This document shows positions 1 through 8,610 of a stretch of 64,000 bases of DNA, one piece after another. Below the pieces are notes generated by a model. That model was given only the letters and a program-made list of their open reading frames with translations, did no database searches and had not been told where the DNA came from. A program made the translations under genes and the position numbers. Source of the stretch: Burkholderia ambifaria (GTDB taxonomy: Bacteria > Pseudomonadota > Gammaproteobacteria > Burkholderiales > Burkholderiaceae); NCBI RefSeq assembly GCF_001443045.1, contig NZ_LKPJ01000035.1:1-64000 (forward strand), read 5' to 3'. Within the stretch, counting starts at the first letter, position 1. Every line of letters starts with the position of its first letter.

Positions 1-573
1 CCCCCGGCCCCTCCGCCCGGCGCGCCGGCCGACGATACGCGCCCGCCGCCGCGCGGCATCGCGCTCGACGAGATCGCGCGCGGGATGCAGCATGCCGCCG
101 CCGCCGCGAACCAGTTGCTCGCGCACCAGTACACGGCCGTGCTCGACCAGTTCTTCGACCTGCGCGACGACGGCCTGCTCGCGCCGCGCGAGGTCACGGT
201 CGCGCTCGACGCGGAGCACACGATGCCGGTGCCGCTCGTCGCGCTCGCCACGCCCCGCGGGCTCGCGCTCGACCGGATGGTCGTGCACCTGACCGTGCGC
301 GGCGACTTCACCGAGGCGCTGCCGGCCGGCGGCGTCGCGGGTAACGACGACCAGCGCGGCCGCTTCTACGTGACGTTCGCGCCGCGTTCCGGGAAAAAGG
401 ACGCGCAGGGGACCACGCGGCAACGCGACACCGAGCACATCGACATCGAAATGCAGTTCGCGGCGCTGCCGCCGCCCGAAGCGATCATGCGCGTGATCGA
501 CGAATACACGCATCACCTGGTGCCGCGCGCACGGCCGGGCAGCAAGGAGAACGACGATGGCGACCCAGCCTGA
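1..573 (+). CDS. DUF2589 domain protein, 5' end outside window
   Basis: The reading frame is open from base 1, so the true start lies upstream; the first internal Met is at 85. The visible part begins with a Pro-rich stretch and then a helix (RGIALDEIARGMQ followed by an Ala-rich run) typical of the DUF2589 N-terminus. A beta-rich part follows with the family's 'MPVPLVALATPRGLALDRM' pattern. DUF2589 proteins have no established biochemical role. The last 17 bases overlap the lysozyme gene that follows, which suggests one operon and translational coupling. A phage-tail, spore-like or extracellular-particle role is possible, but nothing here shows it. The family call is from recognition of the sequence pattern and is fairly firm; function is unknown. 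Confidence 0.75.
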   Translation, partial: PPAPPPGAPADDTRPPPRGIALDEIARGMQHAAAAANQLLAHQYTAVLDQFFDLRDDGLLAPREVTVALDAEHTMPVPLVALATPRGLALDRMVVHLTVRGDFTEALPAGGVAGNDDQRGRFYVTFAPRSGKKDAQGTTRQRDTEHIDIEMQFAALPPPEAIMRVIDEYTHHLVPRARPGSKENDDGDPA

Positions 574-1003
574 ACGCACCGGCGCGCAAGGCATCGCGCT
601 GATCAAGCAGTTCGAGGGGCTGCGGCTCTCGCGCTATCTCGATGCGGTCGGCAAGCCAACGATCGGCTACGGGCACCTGATCCTGCCCAACGAGCGCTTC
701 ACGCGGGCGCTCACGCCAGCCGAGGCGGAGGCGCTGCTGCGGCGCGACCTGCGCGGCGCCGAGCTGAACCTGCGCAAGCTGCTGCACGTGCCGGTCACGC
801 AGCAGCAATTCGATGCGCTGATGTCGTTCGTCTTCAATCTCGGCGCGGGACGGCTGCGCTCGTCCACGCTGCTGCGCTACCTGAACGCCGGCGCGAGCGC
901 GCGCGCGGCCGACCAGTTCCTCGTCTGGAACAAGGCCGGAGGCAAGCCGCTCGCGGGGCTCACGAAGCGCCGCCGTGCCGAACGTGCGCTGTTTCTGTCA
1001 TGA
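557..1003 (+). CDS. GH24 (T4-type) lysozyme / endolysin
   Basis: A 148-residue protein spanning a complete glycoside hydrolase family 24 lysozyme domain, which cleaves the MurNAc-GlcNAc bond of peptidoglycan. The catalytic triad is visible as E20 (in KQFEG), D29 and T35 (in GKPTIGYGH), with the E-8-D-5-T spacing of T4-type lysozymes. The C-terminal 'WNKAGGKPLAGLTKRRRAE' is also typical. There is no signal peptide or SAR anchor, so export would need a holin or another carrier, and none is visible nearby. It overlaps the DUF2589 gene and precedes three paralogous unknown genes. No other phage genes are present, so this looks like a domesticated lysozyme in a small conserved cluster rather than part of a prophage. 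Confidence 0.92.
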   Translation: MATQPERTGAQGIALIKQFEGLRLSRYLDAVGKPTIGYGHLILPNERFTRALTPAEAEALLRRDLRGAELNLRKLLHVPVTQQQFDALMSFVFNLGAGRLRSSTLLRYLNAGASARAADQFLVWNKAGGKPLAGLTKRRRAERALFLS

Positions 1004-1170
1004 GCGCCGTGACGCCGCACCGGCCGAACGTCACGGGTCGCCGCGCATGTCGTTCGCGCCATTTCGCATGACGTCGGCTGCCCGTAAGCTGAAACCGTCG
1101 CTGAAATCTTGCCGCACCTGATCCGTTCCAATCATTCGTCATTTGCCACTCGTCACGACAGGAGTCCCGC

Positions 1171-1407
1171 ATGAACGTCATTCGCTCGCCAGGCCCCACG
1201 ATGCCGCCGCGCCTCGTCGTCTCGCATGCGACGCGCCGCACGCCGGGCGCCGCCTGCGTCGCCGTCGCCACCGCGGCAACGGCCGCGCCGCACGCCCTCG
1301 TTGCCGCCGCCCCGTTGCCCGCCTATGCGGCGGACCTGCAGCGCACGTCGGGGGCGGGGTTGCCGCGCGACGCACGCGGCACGCCCGATCAGGAGCAAAT
1401 GTCATGA
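1171..1407 (+). CDS. Small hypothetical protein, Ala-rich, possibly exported
   Basis: A 78-residue reading frame behind a good ribosome binding site (AGGAG seven bases before the ATG). Its stop overlaps the start of the next gene in an ATGA arrangement, which favours a real, translationally coupled gene. The protein has an Arg-containing N-terminus and then a long Ala/Val segment ending in 'PAYAADL', which could act as a signal peptide with cleavage after AYA. No known family is recognised. It could equally be a leader peptide for the downstream paralogue. Confidence 0.5.
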   Translation: MNVIRSPGPTMPPRLVVSHATRRTPGAACVAVATAATAAPHALVAAAPLPAYAADLQRTSGAGLPRDARGTPDQEQMS

Positions 1408-2024
1408 ACATCAAGCTCCGCTTCATCAATCGCTCGAACGACTGCGGCAACAGCGAGGTCGTGCTGTTCCAGCGCGACGTGATCCCCGATCTCGACGCAT
1501 TCGCGATCGCGTGGAAGGTGATCCGCTATTGCGGACGCGACTGCTTTCATCCGTTCGACTACTCGACCGATATCGACGTCGCGCTCGGCGACGAGCACGG
1601 CAACTTCTCGCCGCGCGTCACGGCACCCGCCGGCGTGCGCTTCGTGGTCGACGCGCAGCCGACCGGACGCGGCCGGCTCGTGCCCGACCCGGCCGACGCG
1701 CCGGGCGGCGACATCGAGGTCGTCAACCGGATGCGGCGCGGTGCAGTGAACGTCAACGCGTTCAGCGCGGGCCGGCTGATCGCGGTGAAGGAAGCGGTCG
1801 TGCCCGGGCAAAAGGCAGTGTTCCGCTTCACGCCGGCGCTATGGATCGGCGTGGCGTCGCAGGTGCAGGAAAGCCGCGCGCTGCACGCGGCGGTGATGTC
1901 GAGCGCGAACACGCTGCTGCCGCTGGCGGGCGTGGCCGCGGCCGACATCGTGATGATGGGCGGCGGCACCGGCACCGACGCGCAGCCGTTCGCGTTCGTG
2001 CTCGAACACATCGTGCGCGCATAG
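1404..2024 (+). CDS. Uncharacterised paralogue 1 of a three-gene tandem family
   Basis: A 206-residue protein starting MNIKLRFINRSNDCGNSE. It shares with the next two genes the N-terminal N-x-S-N-D motif, 'AIAWKVI', the segment 'VPGQKAVFRFTPALWIGVASQ' and a C-terminal 'ADIVMMGGG' followed by a beta strand. It is the most diverged copy, with extra Cys residues and fewer Lys residues. There is no signal peptide or membrane segment. The start is fixed by AGGAG at 1391 and the ATGA overlap with the small gene before it. I recognise the family as one annotated only as hypothetical in Burkholderia and Pseudomonas and often near DUF2589 genes; that association is from memory. Function unknown. Confidence 0.8.
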   Translation: MNIKLRFINRSNDCGNSEVVLFQRDVIPDLDAFAIAWKVIRYCGRDCFHPFDYSTDIDVALGDEHGNFSPRVTAPAGVRFVVDAQPTGRGRLVPDPADAPGGDIEVVNRMRRGAVNVNAFSAGRLIAVKEAVVPGQKAVFRFTPALWIGVASQVQESRALHAAVMSSANTLLPLAGVAAADIVMMGGGTGTDAQPFAFVLEHIVRA

Positions 2025-2092
2025 CGTCGCCCGACACGGCTTGGACCGGCTTGACGGCACGGCTTCACGGCCGGGCCGGCGGGAAAGGTGTG

Positions 2093-2115
2093 CGGCAGAC
2101 CGACTGCCGTTTTTT
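2093..2115 (+). terminator. Intrinsic terminator or attenuator in the leader of paralogue 2
   Basis: The arms CGGCAG (2093-2098) and CTGCCG (2104-2109) form a perfect 6-bp stem with a 5-base loop, followed directly by six T residues. It ends only 20 bases before the GTG start of the next gene, with the AAGGAG ribosome binding site in between. It can therefore end transcription from paralogue 1 or attenuate read-through. Confidence 0.7.
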
Positions 2116-2135
2116 CAAACTCAAGGAGCAACGAC

Positions 2136-2753
2136 GTGGATATCCAACTGAACCTGATCAACCGCTCGAACGACGCGAACAACTCGAGCGTCGTGATCTT
2201 CCAGAAGAACGTGGCGACCGACTTCGACGAACTCGCGATTGCTTGGAAGGTGATCCGCAATTGCGGCCAGGGCGACAACCATCCGTTCAAGTTCCCGATG
2301 ACGATGAGCGTGAGCGCGAGCGATAGCTGGGGCAACTACATGCCGCAGCAAATCGCGGCGAACGGCCAGGTGTTCCAGGTCGTGCGCTCCAGCTCGGGCG
2401 ACGTACTGCAGCTCGGCAGCGACCCGGGCGCGAGCTCCGAGGTGCAGGTACGCAACGACCTGCCGGCCGGCGCGATCAACGCGACGATCTACAAGGACGG
2501 CAACGCGCTCGCGCGCAAGACGTCCGTCGCGCCGGGCCAGAAGGCCGTGTTCCAGTTCAAGCCGACGATCTGGATCGGCGTCGCGTCGCAGATCGAACAG
2601 GGCGCGCTGATGAACTCCGCGGTGATCTCCGACATCAACACCGAACTGTCGCTGCTCGGCATCGCGAGCGCCGACATCGTGATGACCGGCGGCGGCCCGG
2701 GCCCGCGCTCGATGCCGTTCACGTTCCGGCTGGAAAACGTGGTGATGGCGTAA
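2136..2753 (+). CDS. Uncharacterised paralogue 2 of the tandem family
   Basis: A 205-residue protein read from a GTG codon at 2136, chosen because AAGGAG sits just upstream and because the product then lines up residue for residue with its two neighbours (VDIQLNLINRSNDANNSS). An upstream in-frame ATG at 2088 would run through the terminator hairpin and is unlikely. It carries the family blocks 'FQKNVATDFDELAIAWKVI', 'GDNHPFKFP', 'PGQKAVFQFKPTIWIG' and 'ADIVMTGGG'. It is clearly closer to paralogue 3 than to paralogue 1. It is predicted soluble and cytoplasmic, mostly beta, with no recognised catalytic motif. Function unknown. Confidence 0.85.
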   Translation: MDIQLNLINRSNDANNSSVVIFQKNVATDFDELAIAWKVIRNCGQGDNHPFKFPMTMSVSASDSWGNYMPQQIAANGQVFQVVRSSSGDVLQLGSDPGASSEVQVRNDLPAGAINATIYKDGNALARKTSVAPGQKAVFQFKPTIWIGVASQIEQGALMNSAVISDINTELSLLGIASADIVMTGGGPGPRSMPFTFRLENVVMA

Positions 2754-2761
2754 CGGCCCGT

Positions 2762-2785
2762 GCGCCGGCGATGCACGGCCGGCGC
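2762..2785 (+). terminator. GC-rich hairpin between paralogues 2 and 3
   Basis: GCGCCGGC (2762-2769) and GCCGGCGC (2778-2785) make a perfect 8-bp stem with an 8-base loop. There is no T tract, so it may be an RNA-processing or stability hairpin rather than a true terminator. Confidence 0.4.
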
Positions 2786-2823
2786 CCACTCAATCAGTTA
2801 TCCAAAGCAAAGCAAGGTGACTC

Positions 2824-3441
2824 ATGGACATCAATCTCAACTTCGTCAACCTGTCGAACGACGTCAACAACAGCCAGATCGTGATCTTCCAGAAGAACGT
2901 GTCGACGGACTTCGACGAGCTCGCGATCGCGTGGAAGGTCATCACCAACTGCGGACGCGGCGACAATCATCCGTTCGTGTTCCCGATGCTGACGACCGTC
3001 TCCGCGAGCGATGCCGACGGCAACTACATGCCGCAAAAGCGTGCGGACAACGGTCAGGTCTTCAACGTGTCGCGCTCGACATCGGGCAACGTGCTCGCGC
3101 TGGCCGGCGCGGCGCCGACGTCGCGCGAGATCCAGCTGCGCAACGACCTGAGCCAGGGGGCGATCACCGCGTCGGTCTTCAAGGACAACCGGCTGCTCGC
3201 CAACAAGACGGGTATCGTGCCGGGCCAGAAGGCCGTGTTCGAGTTCAAGCCGACGCTGTGGATCGGCACCGCGTCGCAGATCGAACAGGGCGCGGTGATG
3301 AATTCGGCCGTGCTGTCGGACATCAACACCGAACTGTCGCTGCTGGGGATCAAGAGCGCCGACATCGTGATGACGGGCGGCGGCGGCGGCACCACCGCGA
3401 CCGCGTACCAGTTCCGGCTCGCCAACGTGGTGATGGGGTAA
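2824..3441 (+). CDS. Uncharacterised paralogue 3 of the tandem family
   Basis: A 205-residue protein beginning MDINLNFVNLSNDVNNSQ, with the start supported by an AAGGTG ribosome binding site. Conserved blocks match paralogue 2 almost throughout: 'VIFQKNVSTDFDELAIAWKV', 'GDNHPFVFP', 'VPGQKAVFEFKP', 'GTASQIEQGAVMNSAV', 'ADIVMTGGGGG'. The equal length and few gaps point to recent duplication, with paralogue 1 the older branch. The gene ends the cluster; the next gene is on the opposite strand. No domain of known function is recognised. Confidence 0.85.
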   Translation: MDINLNFVNLSNDVNNSQIVIFQKNVSTDFDELAIAWKVITNCGRGDNHPFVFPMLTTVSASDADGNYMPQKRADNGQVFNVSRSTSGNVLALAGAAPTSREIQLRNDLSQGAITASVFKDNRLLANKTGIVPGQKAVFEFKPTLWIGTASQIEQGAVMNSAVLSDINTELSLLGIKSADIVMTGGGGGTTATAYQFRLANVVMG

Positions 3442-3506
3442 ACGGCGCGCGCGCGACGGCGAACGGGTCGCGCCCGTCGCGTCGTCGCGCGGGCGCGGTG
3501 CGTGAA

Positions 3507-4394
3507 TCAGCCCGCGCGCTGCACGGGCGCCATCTTCGAGAAGTACTTCGCACCCGCGACGCAGCCGACGACCACGACCGTCACGACGAGCATCGACGGC
3601 GGCACCGTCTCGTGCAGCAGCCCGGCCGCGAGCAGGAAGCCGAAGAACGGCTGCAGCAGCTGCAGCTGGCCGACGCCCGCGATCCCGCCGAGCGCGAGAC
3701 CGCGATACCAGAACACGAAGCCGATCAGCATGCTGAACAGCGACACGTACGCGAGCCCCCACAGCGCGGCGGCGTCGACGCCGTCGAACGTCGCGGGCCA
3801 CGTGAACCACGCGAGCGGCAGCATCACCGGCAGCGACAGCACGAGCGCCCACGAGATCACCTGCCAGCCGCCGAGCTGGCGCGACAGGCGCGCGCCTTCC
3901 GCATAGCCAAGCCCGCACGCGACGATCGCGGCCAGCATCAGCGCATCGCCCAGCACCGACGCGCTGCCGCCGTTACGCAGCGCGAACGCGGCCACCGCGC
4001 CGCTGCCGACTAGCGAGAAGATCCAGAACGGCAGCCGCGGCCGTTCGCCGCCGCGCCAGACGCCGAATAGCGCGGTCGCGAGCGGCAGCAGCCCGACGAA
4101 CACGATCGCATGCGCGGACGTCACGTGCTTGAGCGCGAGCGCGGTCAGCAGCGGAAAACCGACCACGACCCCGAGCGCGACGACGATGAGCGACGCGGTT
4201 TCCGCGCGCGTCGGCCGTTTCTGCTTCAGCGCGACGAGCAGGCTCAGGCCGAGCACGCCGGCGATCGTCGCACGCGCGAACGTGAGGAACAGCGGGTCGA
4301 GCCCCTGCACCGCGACGCGCGTCGCCGGCAGCGAGCCACTGAAGATGATCACGCCCAGCAAGCCGCTGAGCCATCCGTCGGTCGTCTTTTGCAC
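3507..4394 (-). CDS. EamA/DMT-family inner-membrane transporter
   Basis: A 295-residue protein of the drug/metabolite transporter superfamily with two EamA repeats and about ten hydrophobic helices. Examples are the N-terminal 'LLGVIIFSGSLPATRVAVQGLDPLFLTFARA' region, given here only as the recognisable pattern around residues 12-43, and the second repeat from about residue 150. Such proteins export amino acids or related metabolites; the substrate is not visible. The start is a GTG at 4394 with AGGAT upstream. The gene is divergent from a MocR-type regulator and shares its short promoter region. That pairing commonly means the regulator controls the exporter. Confidence 0.88.
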   Translation of the reverse strand: MQKTTDGWLSGLLGVIIFSGSLPATRVAVQGLDPLFLTFARATIAGVLGLSLLVALKQKRPTRAETASLIVVALGVVVGFPLLTALALKHVTSAHAIVFVGLLPLATALFGVWRGGERPRLPFWIFSLVGSGAVAAFALRNGGSASVLGDALMLAAIVACGLGYAEGARLSRQLGGWQVISWALVLSLPVMLPLAWFTWPATFDGVDAAALWGLAYVSLFSMLIGFVFWYRGLALGGIAGVGQLQLLQPFFGFLLAAGLLHETVPPSMLVVTVVVVGCVAGAKYFSKMAPVQRAG

Positions 4395-4481
4395 GGTAAA
4401 TCCTGGTCAAAAAAAGGTGGATGACCGATGATCCGCCGCCCGCGAAAAGCGCGTAAGCTACAGCCCAATACAATTCGGACA

Positions 4482-4510
4482 AACTGTACTGGACAACTGG
4501 CCGTACAGTT
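4482..4510. promoter_or_regulatory. Perfect inverted repeat, probable MocR-regulator operator
   Basis: AACTGTAC (4482-4489) and GTACAGTT (4503-4510) are exact inverted repeats with a 13-base spacer, so their centres lie 21 bp (two helical turns) apart on the same DNA face. The site ends 10 bases before the regulator ATG and lies between the two divergent genes. This fits autoregulation and control of the exporter. Confidence 0.7.
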
Positions 4511-4520
4511 CCTTCTCGCC

Positions 4521-6023
4521 ATGAACCGCTCCGTGCCGAACCCCGCTCCGCCCGCGCCGTCGCGCACGCGCGTGGAAACCGTGATGGACACGCTGCGCGC
4601 GCGGATCGCGAGCCGCGCGCTGATGCCCGGCGCGCGCGTGCCGTCGATCCGGATGATGGCCGACGCGCTGCACGTATCGAAATCGACCGTCGTCGACGCC
4701 TACGAGCGGCTCGCGAGCGAAGGCGCGCTCGTCGCGCGGCGCGGCTCCGGCTTCTACGTATCGGGCCACGCACCGCCGCTTGCGCTCGGCGAGCTCGGCC
4801 CGCGCCTCGATCGCGAACTCGATCCGCTGTGGCTGTCGCGCCAGGCGCTCGAAGCCGCGCCGAGTTCCGTGAAGCCCGGCTGCGGCTGGCTGCCGTCGTC
4901 GTGGCTGCCGGACGAGAGCCTGCGCCGCGCGCTGCGCGCGGTGTCGCGCGACGAACCCGACGCGCTGACCGACTACGCGACGCCGCTCGGGCTGCCCGCG
5001 CTGCGCCAGCAGCTCGCGTGGCGGCTCGCGCAGCACGGCGTCCATGCGGAACCCACGCAGATCATGCTGACCGACGGCGGCACGCATGCGCTCGATCTCG
5101 TGTGCCGGCTGCTGCTCGAGCCGGGCGACACCGTCGTGCTCGACGATCCGTGCTACTTCAACTTCCAGGCGCTGCTGCGCGCGCATCGCGCACGGATCGT
5201 CAGCGTGCCGTACACGCCGAACGGCCCCGATCTCGCGCGCTTCGAACAGGTGCTCGCCGAACACCGGCCGCGGCTCTACATCACCAACTCGGCGCTGCAC
5301 AACCCGACCGGCGCGACGCTCGCGCCGCCGGTCGCGCACCGGCTGCTGACGCTGGCGGCCGAGCACGGCCTGCTGATCGTCGAGGACGACATCTTCGCGG
5401 ATTTCGAGAGCACGCCCGCGCCGCGCCTGGCGGCATTCGACGGGCTGTCGCGCGTGGTATCGATCGGCAGTTTCTCGAAGACGCTGTCGGCCGCGATCCG
5501 GTGCGGCTATGTCGCCGCGCGCCCCGAATGGATCGATGCGCTCGTCGACCTGAAGCTCGCGACGTCGTTCGGCAATGCGCAGATCGGCGCGAACGTCGTG
5601 CATCGGCTGCTGGTCGACGGCACGTACCGGCGGCATCTCGACAGCCTGCGTGCGCAGCTGGCCGATGCGATGGGCGAAACGATCCGACGGCTCGCGCGCG
5701 CCGGACTCGGAATCTGGACGGAACCGCGCGGCGGCCTGTTCGTGTGGGCCGAGCTACCCGACGGGCTCGATGCCGCACGCGTCGCACGCCATGCGCTCGA
5801 CCATGATGTCGTGCTCGCGCCGGGCGATGTGTTCAGCGCATCGCACAGCGCGACATCGTTCATGCGCTTCAACGTGTCGCGCTGCAAGGGGCCGGCGGTG
5901 TTCGATGCGCTTGCTCGGGCGATGGAGGCGGCGCGGCGCGCCGCGCGCGATACCGAAGCGCCGCCGGAGGCGACGCAATCGCACTCGAACCGCGTCTCAC
6001 TCGATGTCACCGGCAGAATCTGA
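4521..6023 (+). CDS. MocR/PdxR-type regulator (GntR helix-turn-helix fused to aminotransferase-like domain)
   Basis: A 500-residue protein. The N-terminal winged helix-turn-helix of the GntR class is at about residues 15-80 ('PSIRMMADALHVSKSTVVDAYE'). It is joined by a linker to a fold-type I aminotransferase domain ('NPTGATLAP', 'IVEDDIFADFE', and the PLP-lysine motif 'SIGSFSKTLSAAIRCGY'). Such proteins bind PLP as a sensor and control vitamin B6, GABA or amino-acid genes. I chose the ATG at 4521 because upstream ATGs would place coding sequence across the operator repeat and add a basic, non-conserved leader. The last 27 bases overlap tail to tail with the permease gene. Its likely targets are itself and the divergent EamA gene. 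Confidence 0.92.
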   Translation: MNRSVPNPAPPAPSRTRVETVMDTLRARIASRALMPGARVPSIRMMADALHVSKSTVVDAYERLASEGALVARRGSGFYVSGHAPPLALGELGPRLDRELDPLWLSRQALEAAPSSVKPGCGWLPSSWLPDESLRRALRAVSRDEPDALTDYATPLGLPALRQQLAWRLAQHGVHAEPTQIMLTDGGTHALDLVCRLLLEPGDTVVLDDPCYFNFQALLRAHRARIVSVPYTPNGPDLARFEQVLAEHRPRLYITNSALHNPTGATLAPPVAHRLLTLAAEHGLLIVEDDIFADFESTPAPRLAAFDGLSRVVSIGSFSKTLSAAIRCGYVAARPEWIDALVDLKLATSFGNAQIGANVVHRLLVDGTYRRHLDSLRAQLADAMGETIRRLARAGLGIWTEPRGGLFVWAELPDGLDAARVARHALDHDVVLAPGDVFSASHSATSFMRFNVSRCKGPAVFDALARAMEAARRAARDTEAPPEATQSHSNRVSLDVTGRI

Positions 6024-7427
6024 CATGATCAGGCGCTCCGGCGCGCTCGCCCGTGCTCCGCGCGACGCGACGTAGTACAGCAGGCCCGGCACGACGATGC
6101 CGACGATCCACGACACGTCGACGCCACCCAGCGCGTCGACCCACGGCCCGGTATAGAACCCCGTCGCGACAAACGGCATCTGCACGAGTACGCCGATCGC
6201 GTAGACAGCGATGCCCACGGCGTTCCAGCGGCCATACCGTCCGTCAGGATCGAACAGCGCCGGCACGTCGTAATGTTCCCGGGTGACGCAGTAGTAGTCG
6301 ACGAGATTGATCGCGCTCCACGGCGTGAAGAACACGAGCAGAAACAACAGGAACGACGAGAACGCTTTCAGGAAATCATGCTGCCCGGCCAGCGCGATGC
6401 CGCTCGATGCGGCGACGCTCAGCAGCACGAACGCGATGCGGGTACGCGGCGAGATCTCGCGCCGCCCACCGAAGCCGGTCAGGATCGCTGCGACCGACAT
6501 CACGCTGCCATACGCGTTGAGCGTCGTAATCGTCAGCTTGCCCAGCGCGATCGTGAAATAAAGCACGGCGGCGATGGCGCCCGTCGCACCGAGGCCGACG
6601 ATGAAGGCGACCTCGTGTCCCGAGAAGCGGTCACCGGCGAGCGCGGCGGCCAGCACGCCGAACGTCATCGACACCTGCGCACCGATCACGGTGCCGCAGA
6701 ACACGGCGGCAAAGGTTTTCGCCGGCGACGTCGTGCGTGGCAGATAGCGGGAGTAGTCGGCGACGTAGGGTCCGTAGGCGATCTGCCACGACGCGGACAA
6801 CGACACTGCAAGCAGGAACGATGCGAGCGTGAAGTGACGATTCGCCAGCAACGCTGCGAACGCGTGTCCTTGCAACAGGCTCGCGAACAGATACAGGAAT
6901 GCGAGCGTGCCGACGATGCTCGATACGCGCCCCATCGCATGAATCGTTCGGTAGCCGAGGCCGGTGAGCAGAACGACGAGCGCGGAGAAGATCAGGATCG
7001 CGCTGGTATGGCCAACGTTCAACAGTTCCGCAATCGCCTGCCCGGCGAGTACCGTTCCGCCCGCAGAGAATCCGACATACATCACGCAAACGAGCATGAG
7101 TGGCACGATCGCGCCGTACACACCAAACTGCACGCGGCTGGAGACCATCTGCGGCAGCCCGAGCTGCGGCCCTTGTGCGCCGTGCAGCGCCATCACCGCG
7201 CCGCCGAGTACCTGGCCTGCCAGCAAGCCAACCAGCGACCAGAACACGTCGCCGCCGAGCACCACAGCCAGTGCTCCGACAACGACCGCCGTGACCTGCA
7301 GATTCGCGCCGAACCACAGGGTGAACTGACTGAACAGGTTGCCGTGGCGCTCGGCTTCGGGGATATAGTCGATCGAGCGGCGCTCGATCAGCGATGTATT
7401 GGCGACAGGTAAAGCGGTACGTTCCAT
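5997..7427 (-). CDS. NCS1-family purine/cytosine-type permease
   Basis: A 476-residue inner-membrane protein with about twelve hydrophobic segments and the NCS1 hallmarks: an N-terminal 'SIDYIPEAERHGN' signature, 'WFGANLQ' at the first helix, and 'WQIAYGPYVADYSRYLP' around the middle. The family takes up cytosine, allantoin, hydantoins or related nucleobase compounds by cation symport. The ATG at 7427 is preferred over one 93 bases upstream because AGGAG sits seven bases before it. It lies 207 bp downstream of etfA on the same strand, so it may have its own promoter. The exact substrate cannot be read from sequence. Confidence 0.88.
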   Translation of the reverse strand: MERTALPVANTSLIERRSIDYIPEAERHGNLFSQFTLWFGANLQVTAVVVGALAVVLGGDVFWSLVGLLAGQVLGGAVMALHGAQGPQLGLPQMVSSRVQFGVYGAIVPLMLVCVMYVGFSAGGTVLAGQAIAELLNVGHTSAILIFSALVVLLTGLGYRTIHAMGRVSSIVGTLAFLYLFASLLQGHAFAALLANRHFTLASFLLAVSLSASWQIAYGPYVADYSRYLPRTTSPAKTFAAVFCGTVIGAQVSMTFGVLAAALAGDRFSGHEVAFIVGLGATGAIAAVLYFTIALGKLTITTLNAYGSVMSVAAILTGFGGRREISPRTRIAFVLLSVAASSGIALAGQHDFLKAFSSFLLFLLVFFTPWSAINLVDYYCVTREHYDVPALFDPDGRYGRWNAVGIAVYAIGVLVQMPFVATGFYTGPWVDALGGVDVSWIVGIVVPGLLYYVASRGARASAPERLIMSDSAGDIE

Positions 7428-7634
7428 GCTCGGCTCCTGACCGGTGGAAAACTGCGCTTGTGGGTCGCTCGGACCGCCGACATCGGGCCAGGTCGACGGC
7501 ATGCGATGACATGCCCGCATGCTCGTCGACGACGGCCGGCCGGTGAAGCGGACACGGTCCTTCGCGGGGGTTGCGCGCCAGTCGCGACGACACGGCGTGC
7601 GTGCAGGATCGGTCGATCCTGACGATTACGGAAA

Positions 7635-8594
7635 TCAGACCGACGCGGTCAGCGCCGGAACAAGCTCGTTCAGGTCGCCGACCAGGCCGTAATCGGCCAC
7701 GCTGAAGATCGGCGCTTCCGGATCCTTGTTGATCGCGACGATCACCTTCGAATCCTTCATGCCGGCCAGATGCTGGATCGCACCCGAGATGCCGACCGCG
7801 ATGTACAGCTGCGGTGCGACGATCTTGCCGGTCTGGCCGACCTGGTAGTCGTTCGGCACGTAGCCGGCATCGACTGCCGCGCGCGAGGCGCCCAGTGCTG
7901 CCGACAGCTTGTCCGCCAGCGGCTCCAGCACCTTCGTGTAGTTCTCGCCGCTGCCGAGGCCGCGGCCGCCCGACACGATGATGCTCGCCGACGTCAGCTC
8001 CGGACGGTCCAGTTTCGTCACTTCACGGCTCACGAACTGCGACTTGCCGGCGTCGGCTGCCGCTTCGATCTTCTCGACCGATGCGCTGCCGCCTTCCGCT
8101 GCAACCGGATCGAAGCCCGTCGCACGCACCGTGATCACCTTGATCGGATCGCTCGACTGCACTGTCGCGATCGCGTTACCCGCGTAGATCGGGCGCTCGA
8201 ACGTGTCGGCCGAATCGACCGCCGTGATGTCCGAGATCTGCGCGACGTCCAGCTTCGCGGCGATACGCGGCGCGATGTTCTTGCCGTAGGCGGTGGCCGG
8301 CGCGAGGATGTGCGAGTAGTCCTTCGCGATATTCAGCGCGGTCGCTTCGACGTTTTCCGCGAGGCCCGCTTCGAGCTGCGGCGCGTCGGCCAGCAGCACC
8401 TTCGAGACAACCGCGATCTTTGCTGCGGCGTCCGCTGCGCCCTGTGCGTTGTGGCCCGCGACCAGCACGTGGATGTCACCGCCAATCTTCGCCGCCGCTG
8501 CCACCGTGTTCAGCGTCGCGGCCTTGATCGACGCGTTGCCCCCCAAGGGGGCTTCCTTCGGGGCGTCGCACTCTGCAATCACCAGAATCGTCAT
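7635..8594 (-). CDS. etfA: Electron transfer flavoprotein alpha subunit
   Basis: A 319-residue EtfA. The N-terminal domain starts [11 protein letters not shown]. The C-terminal FAD-binding domain carries '[12 protein letters not shown]', '[19 protein letters not shown]' and '[20 protein letters not shown]', the family signature, ending with '[13 protein letters not shown]'. It accepts electrons from acyl-CoA dehydrogenases and passes them to ETF-ubiquinone oxidoreductase. It follows etfB by 16 bp and has a GGGAG site before the ATG. A short Pro/Lys/Gly-containing insertion near residues 15-20 is a little longer than in many homologues. Confidence 0.97.
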   Translation of the reverse strand: MTILVIAECDAPKEAPLGGNASIKAATLNTVAAAAKIGGDIHVLVAGHNAQGAADAAAKIAVVSKVLLADAPQLEAGLAENVEATALNIAKDYSHILAPATAYGKNIAPRIAAKLDVAQISDITAVDSADTFERPIYAGNAIATVQSSDPIKVITVRATGFDPVAAEGGSASVEKIEAAADAGKSQFVSREVTKLDRPELTSASIIVSGGRGLGSGENYTKVLEPLADKLSAALGASRAAVDAGYVPNDYQVGQTGKIVAPQLYIAVGISGAIQHLAGMKDSKVIVAINKDPEAPIFSVADYGLVGDLNELVPALTASV

Positions 8595-8610
8595 TTCTTT
8601 GCGCTCCCTC

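Noticed and set aside
557-3441. Prophage remnant
   Set aside because: Apart from the lysozyme there is no integrase, holin, capsid, tail or terminase gene, and codon use matches the neighbourhood.
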